A stretch of 43,716 nt of DNA, taken from the NCBI GenBank assembly GCA_964348015.1, contig CAYGBC010000026.1, positions 1 through 43,716 of the forward strand, written 5' to 3'. Below, piece by piece: positions 8,249 through 15,946 of the stretch. Both the position numbers and the translations under genes were made by a program. The notes beneath the pieces are model-generated. The model had not been told where the DNA came from. It saw nothing but the letters and a program-made list of their open reading frames with translations, and ran no database searches. Source of the stretch: SOIA01 sp964348015. GTDB taxonomy: Bacteria > Acidobacteriota > Aminicenantia > Aminicenantales > Aminicenantaceae. Numbering within the stretch: the first letter of the stretch is position 1; every line of letters begins with the position of its first letter.

Positions 8249-8835
8249 CGTATCCCCCAAAGCGGTTCCAGTTGCTCTCTTAACTTCGAAACCGCTCTTT
8301 GAAGCTGTTTTTTTACGGTGCTTTCACTGCACTGCAAATGTCCGGCGATCTCTTTGATGTCCATATGCTGAAGATGCCTGAGGTCGAATATGATGCGCTG
8401 TTTCGGTGATAACATGTGAAGGGCTCCTTTCACATGAGCCATGGCTTGGTTTGCGATTGTCGATTTTTCGGGTGATGAGCCCCGGGCTTCCGGCTCACTC
8501 GGAAGGTCCGAGAGAGATTGTGCCTGACCGATTTTTCTCTTTTTGGTTCTTCGGAGATGGTCAAGAGCGCTGCGGACTCCGATCTGGTAAATCCAGGAAG
8601 AAAAGTTTGTGCTGATGTTGAAGTCGAACCTTTTGATGTTTTTAAAAGCTTTAATGAATGTTTCCTGCATGATATCCTCGGCATCCTGCTGCGACCTGGA
8701 GTAGCGGTAGGCGAGTCGGTAGACCATTTTGTAGTGATTCTCGTACAATTCGCGGAATGCACTTTCCTGGCCCTCTTTGGCCAACAGTATCGCCAACTCG
8801 CTGTTCGTGTTCATTGCCAGTTCAGGATTCATCAT
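8245..8835 (-). CDS. ECF-type RNA polymerase sigma factor (RpoE-like)
   Basis: The protein has 196 aa from ATG 8835; a second ATG follows directly, and a third at 8814 is possible. No strong ribosome site is seen. Region 2 spans about 26-98 and has the characteristic DAEDIMQETFIKAFK (51-65) and SSWIYQIGVRSALDHLRR (79-96). Region 4 (about 135-187) has LSPKQRIIFDLRHLQHMDIK (142-161) and the helix-turn-helix EIAGHLQCSESTVKKQLQRA (162-181). Regions 1.2 and 3 are absent, as expected for group 4 sigma factors. The frame stays open upstream to 8934, but that extension crosses a GGGGACAG-family palindrome and is unlikely to be coding. It heads the sigma, anti-sigma, TPR/HEAT operon and may regulate its own promoter. 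Confidence 0.92.
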   Translation of the reverse strand: MMNPELAMNTNSELAILLAKEGQESAFRELYENHYKMVYRLAYRYSRSQQDAEDIMQETFIKAFKNIKRFDFNISTNFSSWIYQIGVRSALDHLRRTKKRKIGQAQSLSDLPSEPEARGSSPEKSTIANQAMAHVKGALHMLSPKQRIIFDLRHLQHMDIKEIAGHLQCSESTVKKQLQRAVSKLREQLEPLWGIR

Positions 8836-8881
8836 ATAAGGTATACGCCGAAAAGTCACCACAGGACGACAGAGTTGCCAA

Positions 8882-8948
8882 AATTGGAGACTGTCCCCAA
8901 TTATTGAGCGTGGCGACGTTCCCCAAGGAGCCACCTAATACGTTAGGA
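8882..8948. repeat. AATTGG(A)GACTGTCCCCAATT palindrome with an adjacent hairpin
   Basis: An imperfect palindrome (8882-8902) centred on GACTGTCCCC is followed by a second hairpin around CCTAATACGTTAGG. Both lie just upstream of the sigma-factor gene. A similar GGGGACTGTCCCC core is at 38234-38246. No other gene is seen in 8836-9064. Confidence 0.55.
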
Positions 8949-9064
8949 CGTACTCCGGGGGACAAATTTGATTTGGAGAAGTCTCGTGGAGCAGAGAGAT
9001 ATGGTCCCGCTGTAGCGTCAGATTTCGTGTAGAGAAAGAGATTCTGATAATTGCCGGATGATTC

Positions 9065-10378
9065 TTATATCCGGGCGACTCCGAGAAAGACAGCGTGCAG
9101 GGACACCGCGACAACAAGAAAGATGGTGCGGGCCGCTTTGGGCGCAAATCCAAAAAGCCCGTACTTCAACGCGCCTTTGCTGCATCCGGAGAGACAATCC
9201 CCGCACAACGTGCACGTGAGTCCGGGTTTTCTTCTTTGGATATGTTCCTCGTTCAATGCGTCATACCGGCAGGAATAATGACAGGCGCCGCAGTCATCAC
9301 AGCCGCTTCCGAACCGGATGCGGAAAGGAGAGAGGCGTCCGATCAGATTGGCAGCCAGTCCGATCGGGCAGTAGACGACGCAGTGAGTCATCACACCGTT
9401 TTTCCGCGATACGAGAACCATCACGCCGACGCCTGCGATCCCGTACACGATGGCCGCTGCCGTTACGGTTGTGGAAACCAATCCGGATAGTCTGAAAATA
9501 AGGGCGGCAGCAACGATCGCGAGGAAAATGCCGACCCGGAGTATCCGGCTTTTGTTCGGAAGAACTTTCGGAGCGCGAGTGCGACGGGAAATTAAATTGT
9601 CCCAGCTTCCGATGTAGCACAGGTGGCTGCACCAGGCCGCGCCGGCGATCAGAGTTGTTGTGGCGAAAAGGATGACCATAAAAGTCAATTTTCCCCTGTA
9701 TAGAGGCCCGGCGATGATCATCGCCGGGATGGGCAGGTGCAATTTTCCTGTCATCAGGCACTTTTCCACTCCGGCGAGCCCGAGTAGAAATTGAGAGAAG
9801 AAAACAGCAGAGAAAAGTAGCCATACCCGGCTCCTGATTCTGGAGGAAGTGTTCACATCGAGCATTTTCTCGGTGATCCATCCGGCATAGACAGAAAGAA
9901 GGGCAATTTCTATGAATCCTGAGCCTGGTAAAAAACGCTCAAGAAGAAGGATCGGCGGATTCACTTTCAGGTGGACGACGGACAGAAGTGCGGCCGTGAG
10001 AAGAAAAGCGATATAGCTCGGCAGATACGGACGCTCGCCCTCTGCGCTTTTTTCTGTATAGTGTGTGTGTATTTTTTTTCGCTCTAAAATCCATGCGGAT
10101 ATCCACGTGAACAGCCCCACAACCGACAAGATAACGGCAAGACGCACCCAGGGCTGCCCTTGCGATTCTCTGAGCCGGGCATAATGAAAAATTCTCTCGA
10201 TCCAGATGATTCCTCCCACAATCATGTAGGTCTGGAATATTCTCAGGATCCATCTTTTTCTGACGAATAAGATGAAAGGGAAGAGCAGGGAAAAAAGAGC
10301 CAGCCAATCGTTCTGAATCCTTGAGAAGTGCGCGGCCAGCAGGACAGAGGACAGGATGGGGAGGGCTAAGAGTTTCAT
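9065..10378 (-). CDS. Membrane-bound double 4Fe-4S ferredoxin (NapH/NosR-like), N-terminal TM fusion
   Basis: The protein has 437 aa. The C-terminal part (about 185-437) has membrane helices, two paired cysteine sites, WCSHLC (249-254) and HCVVYC (332-337), and two 4Fe-4S motifs. Those are C360-x2-C363-x2-C366-x3-C370 and C389-x2-C392-x2-C395-x3-C399. This resembles NapH, CcoG or NosR-type electron-transfer membrane proteins that pass electrons from the quinone pool or ferredoxin. The N-terminal 170 residues are a separate bundle of about four or five helices (first 100 residues with little polar sequence apart from ERIFHYARLRESQGQ), apparently a fusion. No reductase gene is adjacent, so the acceptor is unknown. 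It shares direction with the 78-aa membrane protein upstream. Confidence 0.83.
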   Translation of the reverse strand: MKLLALPILSSVLLAAHFSRIQNDWLALFSLLFPFILFVRKRWILRIFQTYMIVGGIIWIERIFHYARLRESQGQPWVRLAVILSVVGLFTWISAWILERKKIHTHYTEKSAEGERPYLPSYIAFLLTAALLSVVHLKVNPPILLLERFLPGSGFIEIALLSVYAGWITEKMLDVNTSSRIRSRVWLLFSAVFFSQFLLGLAGVEKCLMTGKLHLPIPAMIIAGPLYRGKLTFMVILFATTTLIAGAAWCSHLCYIGSWDNLISRRTRAPKVLPNKSRILRVGIFLAIVAAALIFRLSGLVSTTVTAAAIVYGIAGVGVMVLVSRKNGVMTHCVVYCPIGLAANLIGRLSPFRIRFGSGCDDCGACHYSCRYDALNEEHIQRRKPGLTCTLCGDCLSGCSKGALKYGLFGFAPKAARTIFLVVAVSLHAVFLGVARI

Positions 10379-10496
10379 TTTTTGCTGATTCTTGCCTCTG
10401 GATTATTAAGTTTTTTCGACCTGGATACAGCCAGTGCCGAATATCAATTGTCTTGAATTTTCATGCATAAATCCAGCCCCTGGGGAACCCGATGGA

Positions 10497-10733
10497 TCAG
10501 AGGCCGGCTTTTTTTGCCCTGGCATAGACATAACAGCTCAAACCTAAAATATCCTTTCCGACATAACAGATCCAGTAGATTGCGGCAACCTTGAAGAGCG
10601 CAGGCAGGATAAACAGAAGCACCAGGATAGTCGTCAGGATTATTCTGGCTCTAGCCTCGGCGAGCAGGAAAGCATAGACAAACAGAAAGATAACGATGAG
10701 ATCGATGACAGAGGCGTACGGAATTTTTTTCAT
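10497..10733 (-). CDS. Small two-helix membrane protein, unknown
   Basis: The protein has 78 aa, starting at an ATG preceded by AGGAAATC. Two hydrophobic stretches (about 8-27 and 33-60) with a short basic turn (EARARI) predict a hairpin membrane protein with a basic C-terminus (YARAKKAGL). I do not recognise a family. It lies 118 bases upstream of the membrane ferredoxin gene in the same direction and could be an accessory subunit, but that is only position-based. Confidence 0.6.
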   Translation of the reverse strand: MKKIPYASVIDLIVIFLFVYAFLLAEARARIILTTILVLLFILPALFKVAAIYWICYVGKDILGLSCYVYARAKKAGL

Positions 10734-10935
10734 GATTTCCTGCGTAAAGCGGTATTTGAGGGATTATTATACACAAAATCATTGATTATTGCGCACGCGT
10801 GGGGCCTGCGAGTTTGCTTTGTTGGAAGAACTGAGAATGAACTCCCAATTGGGGCCGGATGGCTCTGAGAAGGTGCAGATCTCGTTTTGAATAAGAATGG
10901 GCGTGCACGCGTAATCTCTATAGAGGAGGTCAAAG

Positions 10936-11112
10936 ATGGTCTTTTTGGAAAAAAGTCATGTCGTTCCCCTCTGCCCCCACTGCCGCGCGGAGCTGTCCGT
11001 TGTTCATTTTCGCGGAATGACCAGCACATTGGGCAAGCGGTATATCTATTTTTGTCCGAGCTGCAAAAAGGTGCTCGGGATCACACACCGCAAAGGCTTC
11101 TGGATGGGATAA
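10936..11112 (+). CDS. 58-aa zinc-ribbon protein
   Basis: A short ORF with an unusually strong ribosome site: TAGAGGAGGT ends six bases before the ATG. The protein holds CPHC (13-16) and CPSC (40-43), with basic residues after the second knuckle (KKVLGITHRKGFW). That is the two-knuckle layout of a small zinc ribbon. About 24 residues separate the pairs and are mostly strand-forming. Such proteins may bind nucleic acid or protein; no function can be named. It is followed by a perfect inverted repeat (11118-11212) and then by the hslV promoter. Confidence 0.72.
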   Translation: MVFLEKSHVVPLCPHCRAELSVVHFRGMTSTLGKRYIYFCPSCKKVLGITHRKGFWMG

Positions 11113-11117
11113 GAAGA

Positions 11118-11212
11118 TTGGGGTCGCGTCTTAACATTTGACATTTAAATAAATCAGAAGCAGAAACATGAGATAAAAAACAGAAATGTCAAATGTTAAG
11201 ACGCGACCCCAA
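11118..11212. repeat. 29-bp perfect inverted repeat with TTGGGGTCGCG ends
   Basis: The arms 11118-11146 and 11184-11212 are perfectly complementary and separated by 37 AT-rich bases. The ends read TTGGGGTCGCG and CGCGACCCCAA. The arms lack the A and T tracts of the terminator-like palindromes. GGGGTC ends recur at 28389 and at 31764-31898. This looks like a non-autonomous mobile-element remnant that could also act as a transcription barrier between the zinc-ribbon gene and hslV. Confidence 0.85.
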
Positions 11213-11218
11213 CAGCTT

Positions 11219-11247
11219 TTGACTTTACATATCTTCGGGCTTAAATT
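11219..11247 (+). promoter_or_regulatory. Candidate promoter for the hslVU operon
   Basis: TTGACT (11219-11224) and TAAATT (11242-11247) are separated by exactly 17 bases. Transcription would start near 11254, placing GGAGG (11266-11270) and the hslV ATG (11275) in a short leader. It lies just downstream of the inverted repeat. No heat-shock operator is evident. Confidence 0.5.
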
Positions 11248-11274
11248 ATTATTATGGTTACCAATGGAGGTCAG

Positions 11275-11802
11275 ATGTTGCGTGCAACAACCATAATTTG
11301 TGTCCGTCATAAAGGGAAAGTCGCGATGGCCGGAGACGGTCAGGTTTCTATCGGAGAGACGGTGCTGAAGCGAAAAGCCAACAAAATCCGGAGCCTTTTC
11401 AAAGGAAAGGTGCTCGCGGGTTTTGCCGGAGCCACTTCAGATGCATTTGCCCTGTTTTCCAGGTTCGAAGCGAAGCTCGAAGAGTTTCGAGGGAACCTGT
11501 CGAGAGCTGCGATTGAATTGGCCAAGGACTGGCGGATGGACAAGGCGCTCCGCCGGCTGGAAGCCCTTTTGATCGTGGCCGACAAGGATGACTCTTTCCT
11601 GATCTCGGGGACAGGAGATGTCGTCGAGCCGGATGATGGAATCATTTCTATCGGTTCAGGAGGGCCGTTCGCCCTGGCCGCTGCCCGGGCCTTACTCAAG
11701 CACACGAACCTGTCGGCCAAGGATATTGCCTCACAGGCCCTCGAGATCAGTTCAGGCATTTGTGTGTACACGAACGACCAGATCACCATAGAGGAACTTT
11801 AA
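11275..11802 (+). CDS. hslV: HslV (ClpQ) peptidase subunit of the HslUV protease
   Basis: The protein has 175 aa from ATG 11275, chosen because GGAGG lies five bases upstream; an earlier ATG at 11254 has no site. The N-terminus MLRA-TTIICVRHKGKVAMAG matches HslV. Removal of four residues exposes catalytic Thr5, and counting from it the usual Lys33 equivalent is Lys37 (ANKIR). GDGQVS (21-26) and ISIGSGGPFALAAARALL (124-141) are also family hallmarks. HslV forms a double hexamer in the cytosol that degrades proteins unfolded by HslU. The hslU gene begins at the base after the stop, so the pair is co-translated. Confidence 0.96.
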   Translation: MLRATTIICVRHKGKVAMAGDGQVSIGETVLKRKANKIRSLFKGKVLAGFAGATSDAFALFSRFEAKLEEFRGNLSRAAIELAKDWRMDKALRRLEALLIVADKDDSFLISGTGDVVEPDDGIISIGSGGPFALAAARALLKHTNLSAKDIASQALEISSGICVYTNDQITIEEL

Positions 11803-13194
11803 ATGGCGATTGTGCTTCCAGAGAATATGAGTATAAGGTTCTCGAAATCGGAAGAGGCCGAGCTCACCCCTCAAGAGATCGTCAAAGAGCTGGATAAGTA
11901 CATCATCGGGCAAAACGCGGCCAAGAAAGCAGTGGCCATTGCTCTGCGGAACAGATACCGCAGACTGAAGCTCCCTCCAGAGCTGGCCGATGAAATCGCG
12001 CCGAAAAATATTCTGATGATCGGCCCCACGGGTGTCGGGAAGACCGAGATATCCCGCAGATTAGCCCGGTTGACGTACTCTCCCTTTTTGAAGATTGAAG
12101 CCAGCAAATTCACAGAAGTCGGGTATGTCGGCCGCGATGTCGAGTCCATGATCCGGGATCTGGTGCGGATTTCTGTGGATATGGTCAAATCGGAAAAAAT
12201 AAAGGAAGTGAGGGAAAAGGCCCTGAGGAACGTGGAAGAGAAGATACTGGATATGCTCCTTCCTCCTCTTCGGAGAAAAGTTGAGCCTCCCGACCCGAAT
12301 GAACAGGAAAGATTCCAGGAAACGAGGGAGAAATTGAGAAAGCAGCTCAGACAAGGCGTCCTGGATGACAGGATGATAGAGATTGATGTGAAGGAGAAGA
12401 TGGCGGCTCCTCTGGAGCTTTTTTCTAACAGCGGTATGGAGGAGATCGGGATCCATATCCAGGAGATCATTCCCGGATTAATGGGAGGAAAGTCCAAAAA
12501 AAGAAAGCTCAAATTGAGTGAAGCCCGCGAATATTTATTGGATGACGAGCAGCAAAGATTGATTGATATGGACCAGGTTTCACGATTGGCCGTTGAGCGG
12601 GTCGAACATTCAGGAATAATCTTTCTGGATGAGGTGGATAAAGTTGCCGGGCGGGAAGCCGGCCGGGGACCAGAAGTCAGCCGTGAGGGTGTCCAGAGAG
12701 ATCTTCTTCCCATTATTGAAGGCACGACCGTCAACACGCGCTACGGACTGGTGAAAACAGACCACATCCTGTTTATCGGCGCAGGAGCCTTCCACGTCAC
12801 CAAACCAGCAGACCTCATTCCCGAACTCCAGGGAAGATTTCCCATCCGCGTAGAACTCACATCCCTCGATAAAGCCGATTTCATCAAAATTTTAACAGAG
12901 CCGGAAAACGCTCTCATCAAGCAGTACAGAGCCCTGTTAGAGACTGAAGGTATCCAGGTGGAATACACTGAAGACGCAGTAGATGAGATCGCTGAGATCG
13001 CAGAAAAAGTCAACGAAGATGCGGAGAATATCGGAGCCCGCCGGCTTCACACGGTCATGGAAAAGGTCATGGAAGAAATATCTTTCAAAGCCCCTAACAT
13101 AAAAAAGAAAAAGATTCCAATCGACAGGAAATATGTCCAAAAGCAGCTCGAAGATATACTGGAAGACGAGGATTTGAGCCGCTTCATTCTTTAA
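11803..13194 (+). CDS. hslU: HslU (ClpY) ATPase subunit of the HslUV protease
   Basis: The protein has 463 aa, normal family length. Walker A is GPTGVGKT (74-81), the pore loop GYVGRD is at 107-112, Walker B GIIFLDEVDK is at 271-280, and a GAFHVTKPADLIPELQGRF-type sensor region spans about 327-345. The charged I domain (about 130-250) is present. The C-terminus EDLSRFIL is the tail that docks into HslV and opens its active sites. The ribosome site GAGGAAC lies inside the end of hslV. The stop shares a base with the start of the following lipoprotein gene. Confidence 0.97.
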   Translation: MAIVLPENMSIRFSKSEEAELTPQEIVKELDKYIIGQNAAKKAVAIALRNRYRRLKLPPELADEIAPKNILMIGPTGVGKTEISRRLARLTYSPFLKIEASKFTEVGYVGRDVESMIRDLVRISVDMVKSEKIKEVREKALRNVEEKILDMLLPPLRRKVEPPDPNEQERFQETREKLRKQLRQGVLDDRMIEIDVKEKMAAPLELFSNSGMEEIGIHIQEIIPGLMGGKSKKRKLKLSEAREYLLDDEQQRLIDMDQVSRLAVERVEHSGIIFLDEVDKVAGREAGRGPEVSREGVQRDLLPIIEGTTVNTRYGLVKTDHILFIGAGAFHVTKPADLIPELQGRFPIRVELTSLDKADFIKILTEPENALIKQYRALLETEGIQVEYTEDAVDEIAEIAEKVNEDAENIGARRLHTVMEKVMEEISFKAPNIKKKKIPIDRKYVQKQLEDILEDEDLSRFIL

Positions 13195-14294
13195 TGAAGA
13201 AATTTTTCCCATTCGTGATTTTTGTTTTCGTCGTGGTCACGTTTCCCTCCTGCGGCAAAAAAGGTCCGATTCTGCCTCCCCTCCCGAAGGTGGTTCAAGA
13301 GTTCGAGATGTTCGAGATATGTCAGAGAGGGGGAATTCTGCTCCTGGAATGGGAGAACCCAACAGCCTATACGGATGGAAGTCCTTTACCCGCAAACTCC
13401 GAAGTCGAGATCTGGATCTTCAAGAGGGAGAGGGAGCCAGCGGAAAATAAAATGCCGAAACCGGAGGAGTTTGAAAAAGGCGCCAGGCTTTTGGCCTCGA
13501 TAAAGCAGGATGAATATTCCAAGTTTCAAGCCAGGGACGAAGAGGGGACGGTCAGATTCCAGTATCCTTACGAATTGACTCCAGATGATTTTCAGGCGAG
13601 AAGTCTGGTGTTTGGTTTGAGGATGAAAACAAGAAAAAAAAAGGTATCGGAGTTTTCGTCTATGCGGAGAATCAGACCCCGGATTTTGTCCCTTCCGCCA
13701 AGAGCGGTGAAGACTCAGGTTTTCCAGGACCGCATCGAAGTCAGCTGGGCTGCGGCAGAAAGGAACATCGACGATTCATCTCCGGCTCGCTATGTCGGGT
13801 TCAATGTGTACAGGGCAGAAGGAGATGCGCCGCCGCGCCGTCTGAACGCTCGGCCCGTCAAAGACCGGAAATATGACGATAAAGAATTTCTGGTCGGCCA
13901 GACTTACAGGTATTTCATCCGCGCCTCCGCGACTGAATCTTCTCCTGACATGGAGAGCGATGATTCCGAGATCACGGAGGTCACACCCGAAGACACTTTT
14001 CCGCCTGCGGCACCCTCCGGGTTGATATCCATAGTGGCCGGGGAATTCATCTCGTTGACGTGGGATGAGAATCGTGAAGAAGATTTAGCCGGTTACAGGG
14101 TGTGGCGGAAGACGGAAGGAGAAGACGAATTCATGCTTTTAACTCCAGAGCCCATCCGCACGAACGCGTTCAACGACGCATCCGTCGAAACGAATAAGAG
14201 ATATCATTATACGGTTACCGCTCTGGATGAATCGGGGAATGAAAGCCGGAAATCTGAGAGTGTATCCGAAATAATTAAGGAAGGGTTTGAATGA
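13194..14294 (+). CDS. LptM-motif lipoprotein with fibronectin III-like domains
   Basis: The protein has 366 aa. The signal peptide ends at a lipobox-like FPSC (Cys20), followed at once by GKKGPILPPLP. This closely resembles the CG(Q/K)KGPLYLP start of LptM/YifL-type small lipoproteins. Here it is joined to a long extracellular part. Residues about 170-268 and 275-360 look like two fibronectin type III domains (patterns YVGFNVYRAEG, TYRYFIRASA, YRVWRKTEG, YHYTVTALDESGNESRKS). The first about 130 residues after the motif also look beta-rich. Its ATG overlaps the hslU stop, and its end overlaps the next start as ATGA. The role is unknown; family logic suggests the outer-membrane periplasmic face or the surface. 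Confidence 0.8.
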   Translation: MKKFFPFVIFVFVVVTFPSCGKKGPILPPLPKVVQEFEMFEICQRGGILLLEWENPTAYTDGSPLPANSEVEIWIFKREREPAENKMPKPEEFEKGARLLASIKQDEYSKFQARDEEGTVRFQYPYELTPDDFQARSLVFGLRMKTRKKKVSEFSSMRRIRPRILSLPPRAVKTQVFQDRIEVSWAAAERNIDDSSPARYVGFNVYRAEGDAPPRRLNARPVKDRKYDDKEFLVGQTYRYFIRASATESSPDMESDDSEITEVTPEDTFPPAAPSGLISIVAGEFISLTWDENREEDLAGYRVWRKTEGEDEFMLLTPEPIRTNAFNDASVETNKRYHYTVTALDESGNESRKSESVSEIIKEGFE

Positions 14295-15058
14295 AGATCT
14301 ACCGATTCAGGCATAAGGAGAAAATTAGCCATGGGATTTTGAAGGAAGAAAACCTTCATCCTGTAGAAGGTTCTATATTCCGGAAATTCCGCGTGAGCCA
14401 GAAAAAGATACCCATCAGTGAAGTGATCCTGCTTCCGCCTGTTATGCCTTCTAAAATTGTTGCAATAGGTGCCAATTACAAGAATCATGTGAGGGAAATG
14501 GGCCGGCAGATTCCAGAAGAACCCTTGATCTTCCTCAAGCCTCCCTCCTCGGTGGTGGGACCGAACGATATCATCATCTATCCGAAAATGTCCAAAAGAG
14601 TGGATTATGAAGGAGAGTTGGCTTTAGTCATAAAGAAAAAAACGCAGCTTCTCGACGAGGAGGATAATGTGGAGGATCGCATTCTGGGCTACACCTGTTT
14701 CAACGATGTGACGGCCCGGGACCTCCAGTTGAAGGACGGCCAGTTCACCCGGGCCAAATCTTTCGATACGTTTGCCTCTGTGGGGCCCTGTATCGCCACT
14801 GATGTCCAGCCGGATAGTCTCAGGCTGAAGACTTTCCTCAACGGAAAATTAAAGCAGTCATCCAGCATGAAAAACTTGATTTTTCCAGTGCCTTTCCTGG
14901 TGAGATTCATTTCCCGCATCATGACACTCGAGCCTGGAGATATCATCACGACCGGAACTCCGGCTGGGGTCGGCCCGATGTCTCCCGGTGACAGAGTGGA
15001 TGTCCAGATAGAGGGGATCGGGACTCTCTCCAACACGGTCATGAAGATCAAGAGTTAA
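14291..15058 (+). CDS. Fumarylacetoacetate hydrolase family protein
   Basis: The protein has 255 aa. The FAH C-terminal fold is clear: VAIGANYKNHVREMG (57-71), DYEGELALVI (105-114) with Glu107 and Glu109 as likely metal ligands, GYTCFNDVTARDLQ (133-146) with Asp139, and RAKSFDTFASVGP (154-166). A late TGTPAGVGPMSPGD completes the active site. The family cleaves C-C bonds or decarboxylates and hydrates oxo-acids such as fumarylpyruvate, acylpyruvates and oxaloacetate. The specificity is not evident. The start overlaps the lipoprotein stop (ATGA), so it is translated from the hslVU transcript, an unexpected partnership. Confidence 0.92.
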   Translation: MKIYRFRHKEKISHGILKEENLHPVEGSIFRKFRVSQKKIPISEVILLPPVMPSKIVAIGANYKNHVREMGRQIPEEPLIFLKPPSSVVGPNDIIIYPKMSKRVDYEGELALVIKKKTQLLDEEDNVEDRILGYTCFNDVTARDLQLKDGQFTRAKSFDTFASVGPCIATDVQPDSLRLKTFLNGKLKQSSSMKNLIFPVPFLVRFISRIMTLEPGDIITTGTPAGVGPMSPGDRVDVQIEGIGTLSNTVMKIKS

Positions 15059-15187
15059 ATCAGAAAGCCCTCGAAAATTTAGGATTGGATTTGCAGCGGA
15101 GGACTGCGCTTCCATGGAGATCTAACACTAAAGTTTTTAAAAATTCAGCTTTTCTTGTCTATGAGACTTCAATAAAATAGACGAGAG

Positions 15188-15254
15188 TGATATAACATAC
15201 TGGGATGGAGAGAGGGACCGAAGTTTTTCTCCGCTTTCAGCCTCTCTCGCATCC
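15188..15254 (+). promoter_or_regulatory. Extended -10 promoter and 5' stem-loop before the aldolase gene
   Basis: TGATATAAC (15188-15196) is an extended -10 element with no good -35. The predicted start, near 15203, coincides with the left arm of a stem-loop. GGATGGAGAGAGG (15203-15215) pairs with CCTCTCTCGCATCC (15241-15254), apart from a small bulge. The ribosome site GGAGG follows at 15269. The transcript would therefore begin with a stable hairpin, an arrangement known to protect mRNA 5' ends. No riboswitch consensus was recognised. Confidence 0.45.
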
Positions 15255-15278
15255 ATCTCATAATTTTTGGAGGACTGC

Positions 15279-15923
15279 ATGAAGATATTCTTGGATACAG
15301 CCAATCTTGAACAGATCAAGGAAGCCGCGAGCTGGGGATTAGTGGACGGAGTGACGACCAATCCCACACTGGTTTCCAAAGAGAACATGAAATTCGAGGA
15401 TTTGATCAAGAAGATCTGCAGCGTCGTCCCGGGTCCAGTGAGTGTGGAGTGTGTCTCCACCAAAGCGAAAGACATCGTAAAGGAAGCGAAAGGCCTGGCC
15501 CAGCTGGCGGACAATGTCGCTGTGAAGATTCCAATCTGCGTGGAAGGCCTGAAAGCAACAAAAGTATTGTCCGGGGAGGGGATCAAAGTCAACACCACTC
15601 TGATATTTTCGTCCAACCAGGCACTGCTTGCCGCCAAAGCGGGAACAGCGTTTGTCAGTCCTTTCATCGGCCGCCTCGATGACATTTCCCATGAGGGAAT
15701 GAATCTGATCGATGAGATTGTCGCCATTTTCAACAATTATGGCTTCGAGACAGAGATTATTGTGGCCAGCATCCGCCACCCTCTGCATGTTGTAGAGGCC
15801 GCCCTGGCGGGAGCGGACATTGCCACCATCCCCTTCCCGGTGCTGGATAAAATGGTGAAGCATCCTTTGACCGACATCGGGATGGAAAAATTCTTGAAGG
15901 ATTGGGGCAAAGTCAAACGCTGA
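15279..15923 (+). CDS. Fructose-6-phosphate aldolase / small transaldolase (TalC/FSA type)
   Basis: The protein has 214 aa from ATG 15279, with GGAGG five bases upstream. MKIFLDTANLEQIKEAASWG carries Asp6. GVTTNPTLVSKE (24-35) and the Schiff-base lysine Lys83 in NVAVKIP (79-85) are diagnostic, and IRHPLHVVEAALAGADIAT (165-183) closes the barrel. The length fits the short TalC/FSA family (about 215 aa), not classical TalA/B (over 300). It either makes fructose 6-phosphate from dihydroxyacetone and glyceraldehyde 3-phosphate, or acts as transaldolase in the pentose phosphate pathway; sequence alone does not decide. The acyl-CoA carboxyltransferase gene starts 23 bases later. Confidence 0.93.
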   Translation: MKIFLDTANLEQIKEAASWGLVDGVTTNPTLVSKENMKFEDLIKKICSVVPGPVSVECVSTKAKDIVKEAKGLAQLADNVAVKIPICVEGLKATKVLSGEGIKVNTTLIFSSNQALLAAKAGTAFVSPFIGRLDDISHEGMNLIDEIVAIFNNYGFETEIIVASIRHPLHVVEAALAGADIATIPFPVLDKMVKHPLTDIGMEKFLKDWGKVKR

Positions 15924-15946
15924 ATCATTACGCGAGCGAGAAAACG

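Noticed and set aside
8836..8934. Longer N-terminus for the sigma factor
   Set aside because: The extension crosses a GGGGACAG-family palindrome and has no sigma-like sequence.
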